From: Polaromonas sp.
GTDB taxonomy: Bacteria > Pseudomonadota > Gammaproteobacteria > Burkholderiales > Burkholderiaceae_C
Assembly: GCA_030650875.1 (NCBI GenBank)
Contig: JAUSDK010000091.1
Span: 1-49,407 of the forward strand
Length of the DNA stretch: 49,407 nucleotides
Direction: 5' to 3'
Below, one piece after another: positions 34,655 through 42,865 of this stretch (positions are counted from its first letter, which is position 1; every line of letters starts with the position of its first letter). The position numbers were made by a program, and so were the translations under genes. The notes beneath the pieces are model-generated. The model searched no databases. It had not been told where the DNA came from and was given only the letters and a program-made list of their open reading frames with translations.

Positions 34655-36010
34655 TCAGGCGCGCAACACACATTTCTCATAAAGCCCGAGCATTCGCCCG
34701 CCCGGGTCGTACCTGGCTTTCAGGGCCTGATAGCGCGCCATGGCGTAGGTCTGCGCAAACGCATCCGGGGTAAAAAAGCTGTCCGAATAAAGCGACTTGA
34801 TACCGCCCAGGCGCAGTACTTCGTGCTCGACCAGCCGGTTGAAATGGCCAGGCGCATGCGCAACGGTGCTCTCCACCACATCCCAGAAACCGAAGTTGAC
34901 ATACAGGCTGCCGGGCGCCAGCGGATACAGCGTGAACTCCGCGCCCGGCGCAGGCCCGCGCACCGGACAGATCCAGACCGGCAGGATACCAATTTCGCGC
35001 ATCAGAAAATCCAGGAAAGCGGGCGCGCTGGCGATCGGGATGTCCACGTCCTGGATCACCGATTCGGTAAAGCGGCCACGCAAGCGGGCCAGGCGGCGCG
35101 TCAGGCCCCAGCGGGCGTTCCAGCGCATGACACGGGTGTAGGTGCGGGAATTGAGCCGGCCTTTTCCCAGCAGGCGGCGCACCAGCGGATGTTGCGCATA
35201 CAGGTTTTTGGAGCACCAGAACCAGTCGGTGTCCCAGCGCCAGATATAGTCCTGCACCGTCAGGTAGTCCACCGGCTTGTCCAGCAGGGAGCGGTAGTAA
35301 ATGTTCTTGAAGCTATAGTCGCTGAGCCAGGGTGCGGCATCCACAAAGCAGGCCCGGTTGATGACCTGCTGCTGCGGCCCGAACACCACGCCATCGACAA
35401 AGTCGGCGCTTCCCTGGCTTTGCGTGACCAGGTCGCCAAAAAATCGGCCGGGCAATTCGTGCCGCACATGCTCCACCCGTACATAGGGTTTGACCGGCAA
35501 GGTCCGCAAGCGCAGACGCAGCGCGTAGCCCAGCGTGCCGTAGGAATTGGGAAACCCGAAGAACAGGTCGCGGTGCGCGTTGTCGGGTGTGCAGTGCAAC
35601 ACCTCGCCATCCGGCAGCAGCACGTCGAGTTCCAGCAGGGTGTCATGCACCAGCCCGTGGCGAAACGACGTGGCCTCGATGCCCACGCCCGCCGCCGCGC
35701 CGCCCACGGTGATGGTTTTGAGCTGCGGCACCACCGCCGGCATGACGCCGCGCGGCAGCGTTTGCGCAACGAGCTGCTCATAGGTCGTCAGGCCTTCCAC
35801 ATCGACCCAGCCGGCGGCGGTGTCGATGTCCAGCACATGGCAAAAGCCGCTCAGGTCCAGCCGGTGCTTGGCGCCTTCGTGGCGGTCGCGAAACAGGTTG
35901 GAACTGCGCTTGCCCAGGCCGAGCGGCGCCGCGCTGCCGGCCGCGCCGGCGTGCAGGGCGGCAGCCAGTTCGGCGCGGCGCCTGGCATGGGCAAAGCCGT
36001 CAGGCGTCAT
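34655..36010 (-). CDS. FAD-binding oxidoreductase, DIM/DWF1 (TmsA/BfaA) type
   Basis: A 451-residue flavoenzyme of the vanillyl-alcohol-oxidase fold. The FAD domain has SSNLFR, DIDTAAGWVDVEGLTTYEQL, VVPQLKTITVGGAAAGVGIE and ELDVLLPDGEVLHCTP; the cap domain follows, ending with the RYDPGGRMLGLYEKCV segment. The branch is that of FAD/FMN dehydrogenases related to Delta24-sterol reductase. Its start overlaps the stop of the Cfa-type methyltransferase gene by 11 bases. This pairing is that of actinobacterial tmsB-tmsA (Rv3720-Rv3719 type), where the methyltransferase adds a methylene to oleate in phospholipid and the FAD enzyme reduces it to 10-methylstearate. The function here is inferred from that pairing. 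Confidence 0.82.
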   Translation of the reverse strand: MTPDGFAHARRRAELAAALHAGAAGSAAPLGLGKRSSNLFRDRHEGAKHRLDLSGFCHVLDIDTAAGWVDVEGLTTYEQLVAQTLPRGVMPAVVPQLKTITVGGAAAGVGIEATSFRHGLVHDTLLELDVLLPDGEVLHCTPDNAHRDLFFGFPNSYGTLGYALRLRLRTLPVKPYVRVEHVRHELPGRFFGDLVTQSQGSADFVDGVVFGPQQQVINRACFVDAAPWLSDYSFKNIYYRSLLDKPVDYLTVQDYIWRWDTDWFWCSKNLYAQHPLVRRLLGKGRLNSRTYTRVMRWNARWGLTRRLARLRGRFTESVIQDVDIPIASAPAFLDFLMREIGILPVWICPVRGPAPGAEFTLYPLAPGSLYVNFGFWDVVESTVAHAPGHFNRLVEHEVLRLGGIKSLYSDSFFTPDAFAQTYAMARYQALKARYDPGGRMLGLYEKCVLRA

Positions 36011-37214
36011 ACAGGTGCCCCCGGCTCATGGGGTAGCTGGTGCGGGTCACATTGCCCTTGCCAAAGACGATCTGGAACAAATGCGTGTAGCCCGCAGGTG
36101 AGCGAAACATCTCGGCGCAGCCCACCAGGTAAGTGCGCCAGACCCGGCGAAAGCGCTCGTCAAAGCGCTCCGGGCTGAGGGCCTGGATGGCGCTCCACTG
36201 CAACTCGAACCGCCGCGCCCACTCGTCCAGCGTCAGGGCGTAATGGCGGCGCAGGTTCTCGATGTCGAGCACCTCCAGCCCGCAGCGCTCCATCTCGACG
36301 ATGACCTCGGACAAGCCGGGAATCCAGCCGCCGGGAAAGACGTGCTTGCGGATGAACAGGTCGGTCTCGCGCGGCCCGATATGGCCAATGAAATGCAGCA
36401 TGCCCAGCCCGCCGGGCTTGAGCAGGTCGGCATGCGCCTGGACCACCGCGGCCAATTGGTCACGCCCGGCATGTTCCAGAACGCCAATCGACACCACCTT
36501 GTCATAGGGGCCATCGGCTACGCGGAAATCGGCCTCGCGCACACTGAGCTTGCCGTCCAGTCCCCGGCGCGTGATTTCCGCGCGCAACCAGTCCACCTGC
36601 TCGGTGGTGGTGTTGATGCCGGTGCCGATCGCGCCCAGCGTTTCCCAGGCACGGAACATGAAACCGCCAAAGCCGCAGCCGACGTCCACAAAGCGCTCGC
36701 CGCGTGCAAGCTGTATTTTTCGGCAGACATGGTCGATCTTGCGCTGCTGCGCCTGCTCCAGCGTCTGCGTGCCTTCGGGCCAGTAGCCGCAGGTGTACAT
36801 CATCAGCGGGTCGTCGAGCCACAGGCGGTAAAACGCGTCCCCCAGGCCGTAGTGCGCGCGGGCGTTGGCTTTGGCTTGTGCCAGGCTTTGATTGGAATAG
36901 CGCAGTTCATGGAAACCGTTCTCAACGGTGATCAAGGCCTTGCCGTGCGTATCCAGGCCGCTGAGCATGCCGGCGGCCAGTGCCGCGCCAAAATCGCCCT
37001 CGACGTCAACGCTCTGGTCAAAGTACGACTCCAGCAGCCCCATCTGCCCGCGCGTGAAGGCCTGCAGCAGCGCGGCGTCAGAACGTAACAAGACGGTGAA
37101 TGCCGGCGGACCCGTGCCGGCACGGTAGTCGCTGCCGTCCGGCAGCCCGATGGCAAACGGCACGCCGGTGCGGGACTGCAGCGTATCGACAATGTTCTGC
37201 ATGGGTAAAAGCAT
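36000..37214 (-). CDS. Cfa-type SAM-dependent fatty acid methyltransferase
   Basis: A 404-residue member of the cyclopropane-fatty-acid synthase family, acting on unsaturated acyl chains of membrane phospholipids. Landmarks: an N-terminal lipid-binding domain (about 1-110), MMYTCGYWPEGTQTLEQAQQ (active-site Cys of the family), the SAM loop FVDVGCGFGGFMFRAWE, VVSIGVLEHAG, and MLHFIGHIG with the His of the bicarbonate/active site, then PGGWIPGLSE. ATG at 37214 has AGGA upstream; further in-frame ATGs exist 5' of it. First gene of a three-gene unit with the FAD oxidoreductase and flavin reductase-like genes, preceded by two FNR-like boxes. Confidence 0.86.
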   Translation of the reverse strand: MLLPMQNIVDTLQSRTGVPFAIGLPDGSDYRAGTGPPAFTVLLRSDAALLQAFTRGQMGLLESYFDQSVDVEGDFGAALAAGMLSGLDTHGKALITVENGFHELRYSNQSLAQAKANARAHYGLGDAFYRLWLDDPLMMYTCGYWPEGTQTLEQAQQRKIDHVCRKIQLARGERFVDVGCGFGGFMFRAWETLGAIGTGINTTTEQVDWLRAEITRRGLDGKLSVREADFRVADGPYDKVVSIGVLEHAGRDQLAAVVQAHADLLKPGGLGMLHFIGHIGPRETDLFIRKHVFPGGWIPGLSEVIVEMERCGLEVLDIENLRRHYALTLDEWARRFELQWSAIQALSPERFDERFRRVWRTYLVGCAEMFRSPAGYTHLFQIVFGKGNVTRTSYPMSRGHLYDA

Positions 37215-37294
37215 GCGGCGTCCTTCCTGGGGGTGCATGCGCTTCGTGCCTGCCCATCTGGTGCACACATGAGGCGCTGCGGTTCCGTGCCACG

Positions 37295-37364
37295 ATTGAA
37301 CCTGTTCACGCGCCTCCTGGCTTGCGAAAGATCAAGCCACGCGGCGCATCTTGAGAAAAATCAA
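37295..37364 (-). promoter_or_regulatory. Two FNR/Anr-like boxes between the methyltransferase and ligT-type genes
   Basis: TTGAG-AAAA-ATCAA (37351-37364, one mismatch to consensus) and TTGCG-AAAG-ATCAA (37322-37335, two mismatches) are 29 bases apart. On the minus strand TTCAAT (37300 down to 37295) would be a -10 with start near 37288; the proximal box is then centred at -40.5 and the distal at -69.5. The distal box could also serve the divergent gene at 37420, with TCCAAT (37388-37393) as its -10. Confidence 0.65.
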
Positions 37365-37419
37365 GCGGCCGGGCAGCCCCCGTCAAGTCCAATGGGCTGA
37401 TTGAAAGACAGGAATTTTC

Positions 37420-37977
37420 ATGGCTATGGTCCCACCCGCGAACCAGACCGAACCAGGCCTGGATGCCCACGCAGAAACTGCTCGCCTTTTCATCGCCCTG
37501 TGGCCGGGGTCTGATCTGGCCAGCGCGCTGCACGCGCAGTGCGGCATCTGCACCACCGACCCGGGCGCCCGTGTGGTCACGCCGCAAAGGGTCCACCTGA
37601 CGCTGCACTTTTTGGGCGCTGTGCCGCGCCAGACACTGCCCGCGCTGGCGAACGCGCTGCGCGTGCCGTTTCAAGCGTTTGAGCTCCGCTTCAGCCACTG
37701 CGAACAATGGCCGCATGGTCTGCGCGTGGCGGTGCCCGACACGGCGGTGCCGCCACTCATGCGCTTGCACGCAGCGCTGGGCCAGGCGCTGCAAGGCCTG
37801 GGCCTGCCGGTGGAGGAGCGCCCGTTTCGGCCGCACCTCACGCTGGCGCGGCGCGCCACGGCGCCCTTGCCGACACCGGAAGGGCCACCTCTTCGCTGGC
37901 CCGTCAGCGGCTATGTGCTGGTGGAATCGCAGGCGGCGCGGGGCGGCACGTACCGGGTCATGCAGGCGTACAGCTGA
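37420..37977 (+). CDS. thpR: RNA 2',3'-cyclic phosphodiesterase (LigT/ThpR)
   Basis: A 185-residue 2H phosphoesterase with both catalytic motifs: HLTLHFLGAV (first HxT) and FRPHLTLARR (second HxT). Typical members open 2',3'-cyclic phosphate ends of RNA and can join 2'-5' ends in vitro. The first 20 residues (MAMVPPANQTEPGLDAHAET) precede the core ARLFIALWPG and are not conserved, so an internal start is possible but no ATG or GTG offers a better site. It converges on the dehydrogenase gene with 16 bases between stops. Confidence 0.88.
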   Translation: MAMVPPANQTEPGLDAHAETARLFIALWPGSDLASALHAQCGICTTDPGARVVTPQRVHLTLHFLGAVPRQTLPALANALRVPFQAFELRFSHCEQWPHGLRVAVPDTAVPPLMRLHAALGQALQGLGLPVEERPFRPHLTLARRATAPLPTPEGPPLRWPVSGYVLVESQAARGGTYRVMQAYS

Positions 37978-37993
37978 AGCGCTGGCGCGCCGG

Positions 37994-38851
37994 TCAAAGC
38001 CCCAGGGCGTAGCGGTGCGCGCCCTGGCGCAAGCCGGGCAGCTTGCGCACCGCATCCAGCATCACATGCGCCGAGAAGGTGGTGGGGTCATATCGCGCTT
38101 CGAGCAGCAAGCTCTGGTGCGGGCCTTGGACGGCATGGCCGCGGCGGTCCAGCACTGCGCCCAGCCCGTCGTCCTCTTCCATCTCGGAAAGATCCGCCAC
38201 CTGAAACACCTGCGTGACGTCACCGGCGAATAGCGGGTCGGCTGCAATGGCCGCCTGCACCCTGGACAGTTCGGCGCCGGGCTCCAGTTCAACGTATACG
38301 TAATGCGATGCGCCGTTGTCGCTGCGGTACTCACCGGTCAGCGCCCCCTTGACACCCCGAATCCCCGCGACGGCCGCGCTGTGGTGCAGGTGCAGTCCGG
38401 GGTGGCGATGGAAAACGGTGTTTCCACGGGGGATCAGCATCTCGAAGGTATGGCGCAGCAGCGGCAAAACGCCCGGGTCCCAGCCGGCACCGACCACCGC
38501 CGCCACACGGTGGAGGTCGGCCGCTTCGCCCAGCGCGGCGTAGTAGGCCTGCAACGCCTGGCCCTCGAAACAGGCGCATTCCACGACGGGAATGCGGGCC
38601 TGCAGCAGTTCGCGGGCCACGCCCAGCACGGCGTGGGCGGGCACGCACACCAGTGCGGCACGAACGCCCTGCAGTTCCCGTACGTGGGTAGCCACAGGAA
38701 AAAGCCGCAGGCGGCCGGGCAAGGCAGCGGGCGCCCCGGGCTGGCGCACCACACCGGCCAGGGCCAGTTCGCTGTCGCCCACCAGGGTATCGGCGCAGGC
38801 CAGCCCCAAACGACCCAGACCGATCACCGCCACCTGTAGTTTTGTCATCAC
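37994..38851 (-). CDS. Meso-diaminopimelate dehydrogenase-like oxidoreductase
   Basis: A 285-residue protein with an N-terminal NADP-type Rossmann fold (QVAVIGLGRLGLACADTL), a VVECACFEGQALQAYYAALG segment and the stretch AAVVGAGWDPGVLPLLRHTF; the GAGWDPG motif is the hallmark of meso-2,6-diaminopimelate D-dehydrogenase, followed by HHSAAVAGIRGVKGALTGEY. The family member from Corynebacterium is about 320 residues; this one is shorter. Such an enzyme would link tetrahydrodipicolinate and ammonia to diaminopimelate, or act on another D-amino acid. It lies 100 bases downstream of hsp20 on the same strand. Confidence 0.72.
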   Translation of the reverse strand: MMTKLQVAVIGLGRLGLACADTLVGDSELALAGVVRQPGAPAALPGRLRLFPVATHVRELQGVRAALVCVPAHAVLGVARELLQARIPVVECACFEGQALQAYYAALGEAADLHRVAAVVGAGWDPGVLPLLRHTFEMLIPRGNTVFHRHPGLHLHHSAAVAGIRGVKGALTGEYRSDNGASHYVYVELEPGAELSRVQAAIAADPLFAGDVTQVFQVADLSEMEEDDGLGAVLDRRGHAVQGPHQSLLLEARYDPTTFSAHVMLDAVRKLPGLRQGAHRYALGL

Positions 38852-38951
38852 CGCTCCAGTGTTCGGTCCCGAATGTTGTTCAGAGTTTCAAGGCCGGCAC
38901 CTGCACGGGTACAAACCCACCCGTTCGGCCTGCGCAAAGACATGGCCTGAC

Positions 38952-39455
38952 TCAGGACACCGCAATGGCTTTGGCATCGCCGCTGCCCGCCTTGGGCAGG
39001 CGCACCGTGAGCACGCCGTTTTTGCAGCGCGCCACGGCCTTGTCGATGTTGACCTTGCGCGGCAAGGCGATGTCACGCTGAAACGCCCCATAGGCGCGTT
39101 CCCTGACATGGCAGGCGCTGTCATGCGTTTCGCATTCAAAATGCTTTTCGCCGCTCAGATGAAGCACATTTCCCTGCAGGGTGATGCTGCAATCTTCCTT
39201 GTTCATGCCGGGCACGTCGATGCGCACGACGATATCCGTTGGCGTTTCTTCCACTTCCCCGGCCAGCAGGCTCCAGCGCGGAAAGGTGGACAGCGCACTG
39301 ACTTCACCCCGGTCTTCTTCCTTGCGGCGGGAAAAATCCGCGAGGGACTCGCTGCTTCGGCTGAGCCATTCGCACCAGCCTTCAGACATGTTTTTCCAGG
39401 CGAGACGGATCTCGTGGCCCATATTCCTTCCGGCCTGTTTCAAGGAGTTCAGCAT
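38952..39455 (-). CDS. Small heat-shock protein Hsp20
   Basis: ATP-independent holdase chaperone of 167 residues. The alpha-crystallin domain spans about 58-160: TPTDIVVRIDVPGMNKEDCS, ITLQGNVLHLSGEKH, RAYGAFQRDIALPRKVNID and the closing strand NGVLTVRLPKAG; the tail has AIAV in place of the usual Ile-x-Ile anchor. The N-terminal arm is short and rich in Trp and Arg. ATG at 39455 (MLNSLKQAG) is chosen over an upstream in-frame ATG whose residues are not family-like. An FNR-type palindrome, not an obvious heat-shock promoter, lies upstream. Confidence 0.88.
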   Translation of the reverse strand: MLNSLKQAGRNMGHEIRLAWKNMSEGWCEWLSRSSESLADFSRRKEEDRGEVSALSTFPRWSLLAGEVEETPTDIVVRIDVPGMNKEDCSITLQGNVLHLSGEKHFECETHDSACHVRERAYGAFQRDIALPRKVNIDKAVARCKNGVLTVRLPKAGSGDAKAIAVS

Positions 39456-39555
39456 GGTCAGCTTTCTGAAAATGAGTTGTTCCGCCGCCCGCCGCAGTGA
39501 TTTGCCAGCGCACATCACATTGCGACCAGACAAGCTGCAGCTTCAGCACAAACTA

Positions 39556-39596
39556 AATGTAGGACGCCCGGTAAATAGCGGCTTGAGATTTCTCAA
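39556..39596 (-). promoter_or_regulatory. FNR/Anr-like box and promoter of hsp20
   Basis: CTTGAGATTTCTCAAG holds the perfect palindrome TTGAG-ATTT-CTCAA (39583-39596), one mismatch per half to the FNR consensus. On the minus strand TACATT (39561 down to 39556) is a fair -10; the start would be near 39549 and the box centre at -40.5. The leader is then about 94 bases. Confidence 0.65.
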
Positions 39597-39624
39597 GCGC
39601 ATCCGCTGGCCGGTGCAAGTGATT

Positions 39625-40560
39625 TCAGGCTGGGGTCATGGAAAGGACCGCCGCAGCGCCCTCGCGGCCATGTTGATCGGTGCGCGCCTTGTCCAGCAAA
39701 AACTCGATGCAGGTGCGCACGGCGCGTGTCTGGTGCCGGTTGGGCATGTACAGCAGGTACATGCGCGTGCCAAAAATACTGAGGCGGTAGTCGTCCAGGG
39801 TAGTCAGCACCTCCCCGGACTCAATCGCGTCCATCACCACGTAGTCGGGCACCAGGCCCAGGCCCAGGCCGGCCAGGATGCCCTGGCGCAGGAACGGGAA
39901 GTGCTCGGAAATCAGCGTGGGTTCCAGCGTGACCTCGTGGCGTTCGTCACCCCGGTAGGCGCGCAGGCGCAGCTGCTGCCCGACCACGCCCGAGGTGATC
40001 AGCGGCGTGCTGCCCAGCTGCTCCAGGGAGGTGGGCAGGCCGTGCTGCTGCGCAAACGCGCGCGAGGCGCAGGCCAGGTAGCGCACGCTGCCCAGTTCAC
40101 GCGCAATCAGGGCGGGCGGCGGCTCGGGCATCACGCGGATGGAAATGTCCACCTCGTCCCGCAGGTTGTCGGCCCGGTTTTCAAACAGCACGTCCAGCAC
40201 GATGCCGGGGTACTGGCGCTTGAACGCGATCAGCCAGTCGGACATCACCATCTGCCCGTAGCCGCTGGGCACGCTCAAGCCCACGCGGCCCTGCAGGCCC
40301 TGGCCCAGCGTGGTAATGGTTTCGCGGGCGGCCTGCATTTCATTCTGGATGCTGCGGCCATGCGCGTACAGGCGCAGGCCGACCTCGGTGGGCTCGACGC
40401 GGCGCGTGGTGCGGCGTACCAGTTGCACGCCCACGGACTTTTCAAGCTGCTTGAGGTGGTAGCTGACGTTGGCGCGCGTCATCTTGAGCTTGCGCGCGGC
40501 CTGGCTCAGGTTGCCGGCGTCAATGATGTCGACCAGCAGGGTTAGCGAGGCGAGATCCAT
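39625..40560 (-). CDS. LysR-family transcriptional regulator
   Basis: A 311-residue LysR protein: N-terminal winged helix with MDLASLTLLVDIIDAGNLSQ and the recognition helix MTRANVSYHLKQLEKSVGVQ, a linker helix, then the two-lobed effector domain (GRVGLSVPSGYGQMVMSDWL ... LRQGILAGLGLGLVPDYVVM). It is divergent from the beta-oxidation operon with 117 bases between start codons, the classic arrangement for a LysR protein controlling its neighbour. The inducer is probably the acid or acyl-CoA degraded by that operon. Confidence 0.92.
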   Translation of the reverse strand: MDLASLTLLVDIIDAGNLSQAARKLKMTRANVSYHLKQLEKSVGVQLVRRTTRRVEPTEVGLRLYAHGRSIQNEMQAARETITTLGQGLQGRVGLSVPSGYGQMVMSDWLIAFKRQYPGIVLDVLFENRADNLRDEVDISIRVMPEPPPALIARELGSVRYLACASRAFAQQHGLPTSLEQLGSTPLITSGVVGQQLRLRAYRGDERHEVTLEPTLISEHFPFLRQGILAGLGLGLVPDYVVMDAIESGEVLTTLDDYRLSIFGTRMYLLYMPNRHQTRAVRTCIEFLLDKARTDQHGREGAAAVLSMTPA

Positions 40561-40572
40561 GGCGCTTGTATA

Positions 40573-40607
40573 AAAATACTTGACAGTCTGTCAACTGTTT
40601 ATGTAAT
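40573..40607. promoter_or_regulatory. Divergent promoters sharing a TTGACA-GTC-TGTCAA palindrome
   Basis: TTGACAGTCTGTCAA (40580-40594) is a perfect inverted repeat with a three-base centre. Its left half is a consensus -35 for the plus strand, with TGTAAT (40602-40607) as -10 after 16 bases. Its right half read on the minus strand is a consensus -35 for the LysR gene, with TATACA (40578 down to 40573) as -10 after 16 bases. A T-rich/A-rich inverted repeat is also what LysR proteins bind, so one regulator bound here would block or reposition polymerase in both directions. Confidence 0.65.
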
Positions 40608-40677
40608 TGTCAAGATAGTTTTACACAGCAACAATGCATTAAGTAAATTTCTATCCAATGAAACTGGAGACACGCGC

Positions 40678-42798
40678 ATGAACACTGAAGCCATCACCTC
40701 CGTCGTCACCACCACACGCCTGGGCAGCGTGCTGCTGGTGACCATCCACCACCCCCCGGTCAACGCGCTCAGCGTGGACGTACGCCGTGGCCTGCTGGCC
40801 GCCGCGCAAGCGGCCGATGCCGATGCCAGCGTGGCCGCGGTGCTGATCGTGGGCGCGGGCCGGGCCTTCATCGCCGGGGCGGACATCCGTGAATTCGGCA
40901 AGCCGCCCATGGCGCCCTCGCTGCCCGAAGTGTGCAACCGCCTTGAAGCCTGCAGCAAGCCCGTGGTGGTGGCCATCCACGGCCCGGCGCTGGGCGGCGG
41001 GCTGGAAGTGGCCCTGGCGGCCCACTACCGCCTGGCCATGCCGGATGCCAGGCTGGGCCTGCCCGAAGTGCTGCTGGGCCTGCTGCCAGGCGCCGGCGGC
41101 ACCCAGCGCGCCCCGCGCCTGATGGGCATCAAGCCTGCGCTGGACATGATGCTCAGCGGCCGCCACCTGGGCGCCAGTGAAGCCCTGGCCTTGGGGCTGG
41201 TCGACCGGCTGGGCGAAGGCAGCGACGTGCTGGCGGCGGGCCTGGCCTATGCCAATGAGTTGGTCGCCAGCGGCGCCGGCGTGCGCCCTACCCGTGCCGC
41301 AGAGGCGGCCCTGGCCGACAAGGCCGCCAGCCAGGCCACGCTTGCGGCGCTGAAGGCCGAGACGGCCAAAAAGACGCCCGGCCTGTTCTCGCCGCTCAAG
41401 ATCATCGACGCCGTGCAGGGCGCCCTGGACCTGCCTTTTGACGAGGCCGTGGCGCTGGAGCGCCAGCTGTTCCTGCAGTGCCTCGACAGCCCGCAGCGTG
41501 CCGGCCTGATCCATGCCTTCTTTGCCGAACGCGAGGTGGCCAAGTCGCCCGAGACGCGCAACGCCAAGCCGCGCGCCATAGACAGCGTGGGCGTGATCGG
41601 CGGCGGCACCATGGGCGCCGGCATTGCCGTGGCCGTGCTCAACGCAGGCTTGCCCGTCACCATGGTCGAGCGCGACGACGCCTCCATTGCCCGCGGCCGC
41701 GCCAACGTCGAGAAGGTGTACGACGGCCTCGTGGCCAAGGGCCGCATGACGCCCGACGCCAGGGCCGACGTGATGGCGCGCTTTGGCGGCAGCACCTCGT
41801 ATGACGCGCTGGCCCGGGCCGACCTCGTGATCGAGGCGGTGTTTGAGGAAATGGGCGTCAAGAAGGCGGTGTTCGCCGAACTGGACCGGGTGTGCAAGCC
41901 CGGCGCCGTGCTGGCCACCAACACCTCCTCCCTGGACATTGATGAAATTGCGGCCAGCGTGTCGCGCCCGCAAGACGTGGTGGGCCTGCACTTTTTTTCG
42001 CCGGCCAACATCATGAAGCTGCTGGAGATCGTGGTGCCCGCCCAGGTCAGCGCCGACGTGGTGGCCACCGCGTTTGACCTGGCCAAAAAGCTCAAGAAAG
42101 TGCCCGTGCGCGCCGGCGTGTGTGACGGCTTCATCGGCAACCGCATGCTGGCCGTTTACCGCGCCACCGCCGACCACCTGATGGAAGACGGCGCCTCACC
42201 CTACCAGATCGACGCCGCCGCGCGCGAATTCGGCTACCCCATGGGCCCGTTCCAGGTGGCGGACCTGGCCGGCGGCGACATTGGCTGGGCAACGCGTAAA
42301 CGCAAGGCCGCCACACGCAACCCCGAGGCGCGCTACGTGCAGATTGCCGACCGCCTCTGCGAGCGCGGCTGGTTTGGCCAGAAGACCGGCCGGGGCTACT
42401 ACCTGTACCCCGAAGGCGCGCGCACCGGCACCCCGGACGAAGAAGTGCTGGCCATTATCGACGCCGAGCGCCAGCGCGCCGGCACCACGCCGCGCGGCTT
42501 CAGCAACGAGGACATCATGCGCCGCTACCTGGCCGCCATGGTCAACGAGGGCGCCAGGGTCGTAGCCGAAGGCATTGCCTTGCGTCCGCTGGATGTGGAC
42601 GTGACGCTGGTGCATGGCTACGGCTTTCCGCGCTTTCGCGGAGGCCCCATGCAGTACGCCGACAGGGTCGGTTTGCCCACCATCCTGGCCGACATTCAGG
42701 CGTTCGCGCAGGAAGATCCGGTGTTCTGGCAACCTGCTCCGCTGCTGCTCCAGCTGGTTGAAGAAGACCGCAACTTCGGCAGCCTGAACCAGCCATAA
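40678..42798 (+). CDS. Enoyl-CoA hydratase / 3-hydroxyacyl-CoA dehydrogenase (FadB/PimF-like)
   Basis: A 706-residue bifunctional beta-oxidation enzyme. The N-terminal crotonase domain (about 1-190) has AGADIREFGKPP and HGPALGGGLEVALAAHYRLA, with LGLPEVLLGLLPGAGGTQR carrying the catalytic Glu. The dehydrogenase part starts at about 300 with the NAD loop VGVIGGGTMGAGIAVAVL, then TNTSSLDIDEIAASVSRPQD and GLHFFSPANIMKLLEIV with the catalytic His; its C-terminal domain is duplicated. It hydrates 2-enoyl-CoA and oxidises the 3-hydroxy product. GGAG lies nine bases before the ATG. First gene of the operon divergent from lysR; no thiolase is in the window. Confidence 0.94.
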   Translation: MNTEAITSVVTTTRLGSVLLVTIHHPPVNALSVDVRRGLLAAAQAADADASVAAVLIVGAGRAFIAGADIREFGKPPMAPSLPEVCNRLEACSKPVVVAIHGPALGGGLEVALAAHYRLAMPDARLGLPEVLLGLLPGAGGTQRAPRLMGIKPALDMMLSGRHLGASEALALGLVDRLGEGSDVLAAGLAYANELVASGAGVRPTRAAEAALADKAASQATLAALKAETAKKTPGLFSPLKIIDAVQGALDLPFDEAVALERQLFLQCLDSPQRAGLIHAFFAEREVAKSPETRNAKPRAIDSVGVIGGGTMGAGIAVAVLNAGLPVTMVERDDASIARGRANVEKVYDGLVAKGRMTPDARADVMARFGGSTSYDALARADLVIEAVFEEMGVKKAVFAELDRVCKPGAVLATNTSSLDIDEIAASVSRPQDVVGLHFFSPANIMKLLEIVVPAQVSADVVATAFDLAKKLKKVPVRAGVCDGFIGNRMLAVYRATADHLMEDGASPYQIDAAAREFGYPMGPFQVADLAGGDIGWATRKRKAATRNPEARYVQIADRLCERGWFGQKTGRGYYLYPEGARTGTPDEEVLAIIDAERQRAGTTPRGFSNEDIMRRYLAAMVNEGARVVAEGIALRPLDVDVTLVHGYGFPRFRGGPMQYADRVGLPTILADIQAFAQEDPVFWQPAPLLLQLVEEDRNFGSLNQP

Positions 42799-42865
42799 CC
42801 CATTCGCCATTCGCCACAGGCCGCCGGCCTGTTTGAAATTTCCTGAAAGAAACCGAGACATCGCC

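Noticed and set aside
34145-36178. A 677-codon plus-strand open frame opposite the FAD oxidoreductase and flavin reductase-like genes.
   Set aside because: Antisense shadow; the opposite genes have strong family motifs, good ribosome sites and operon spacing.
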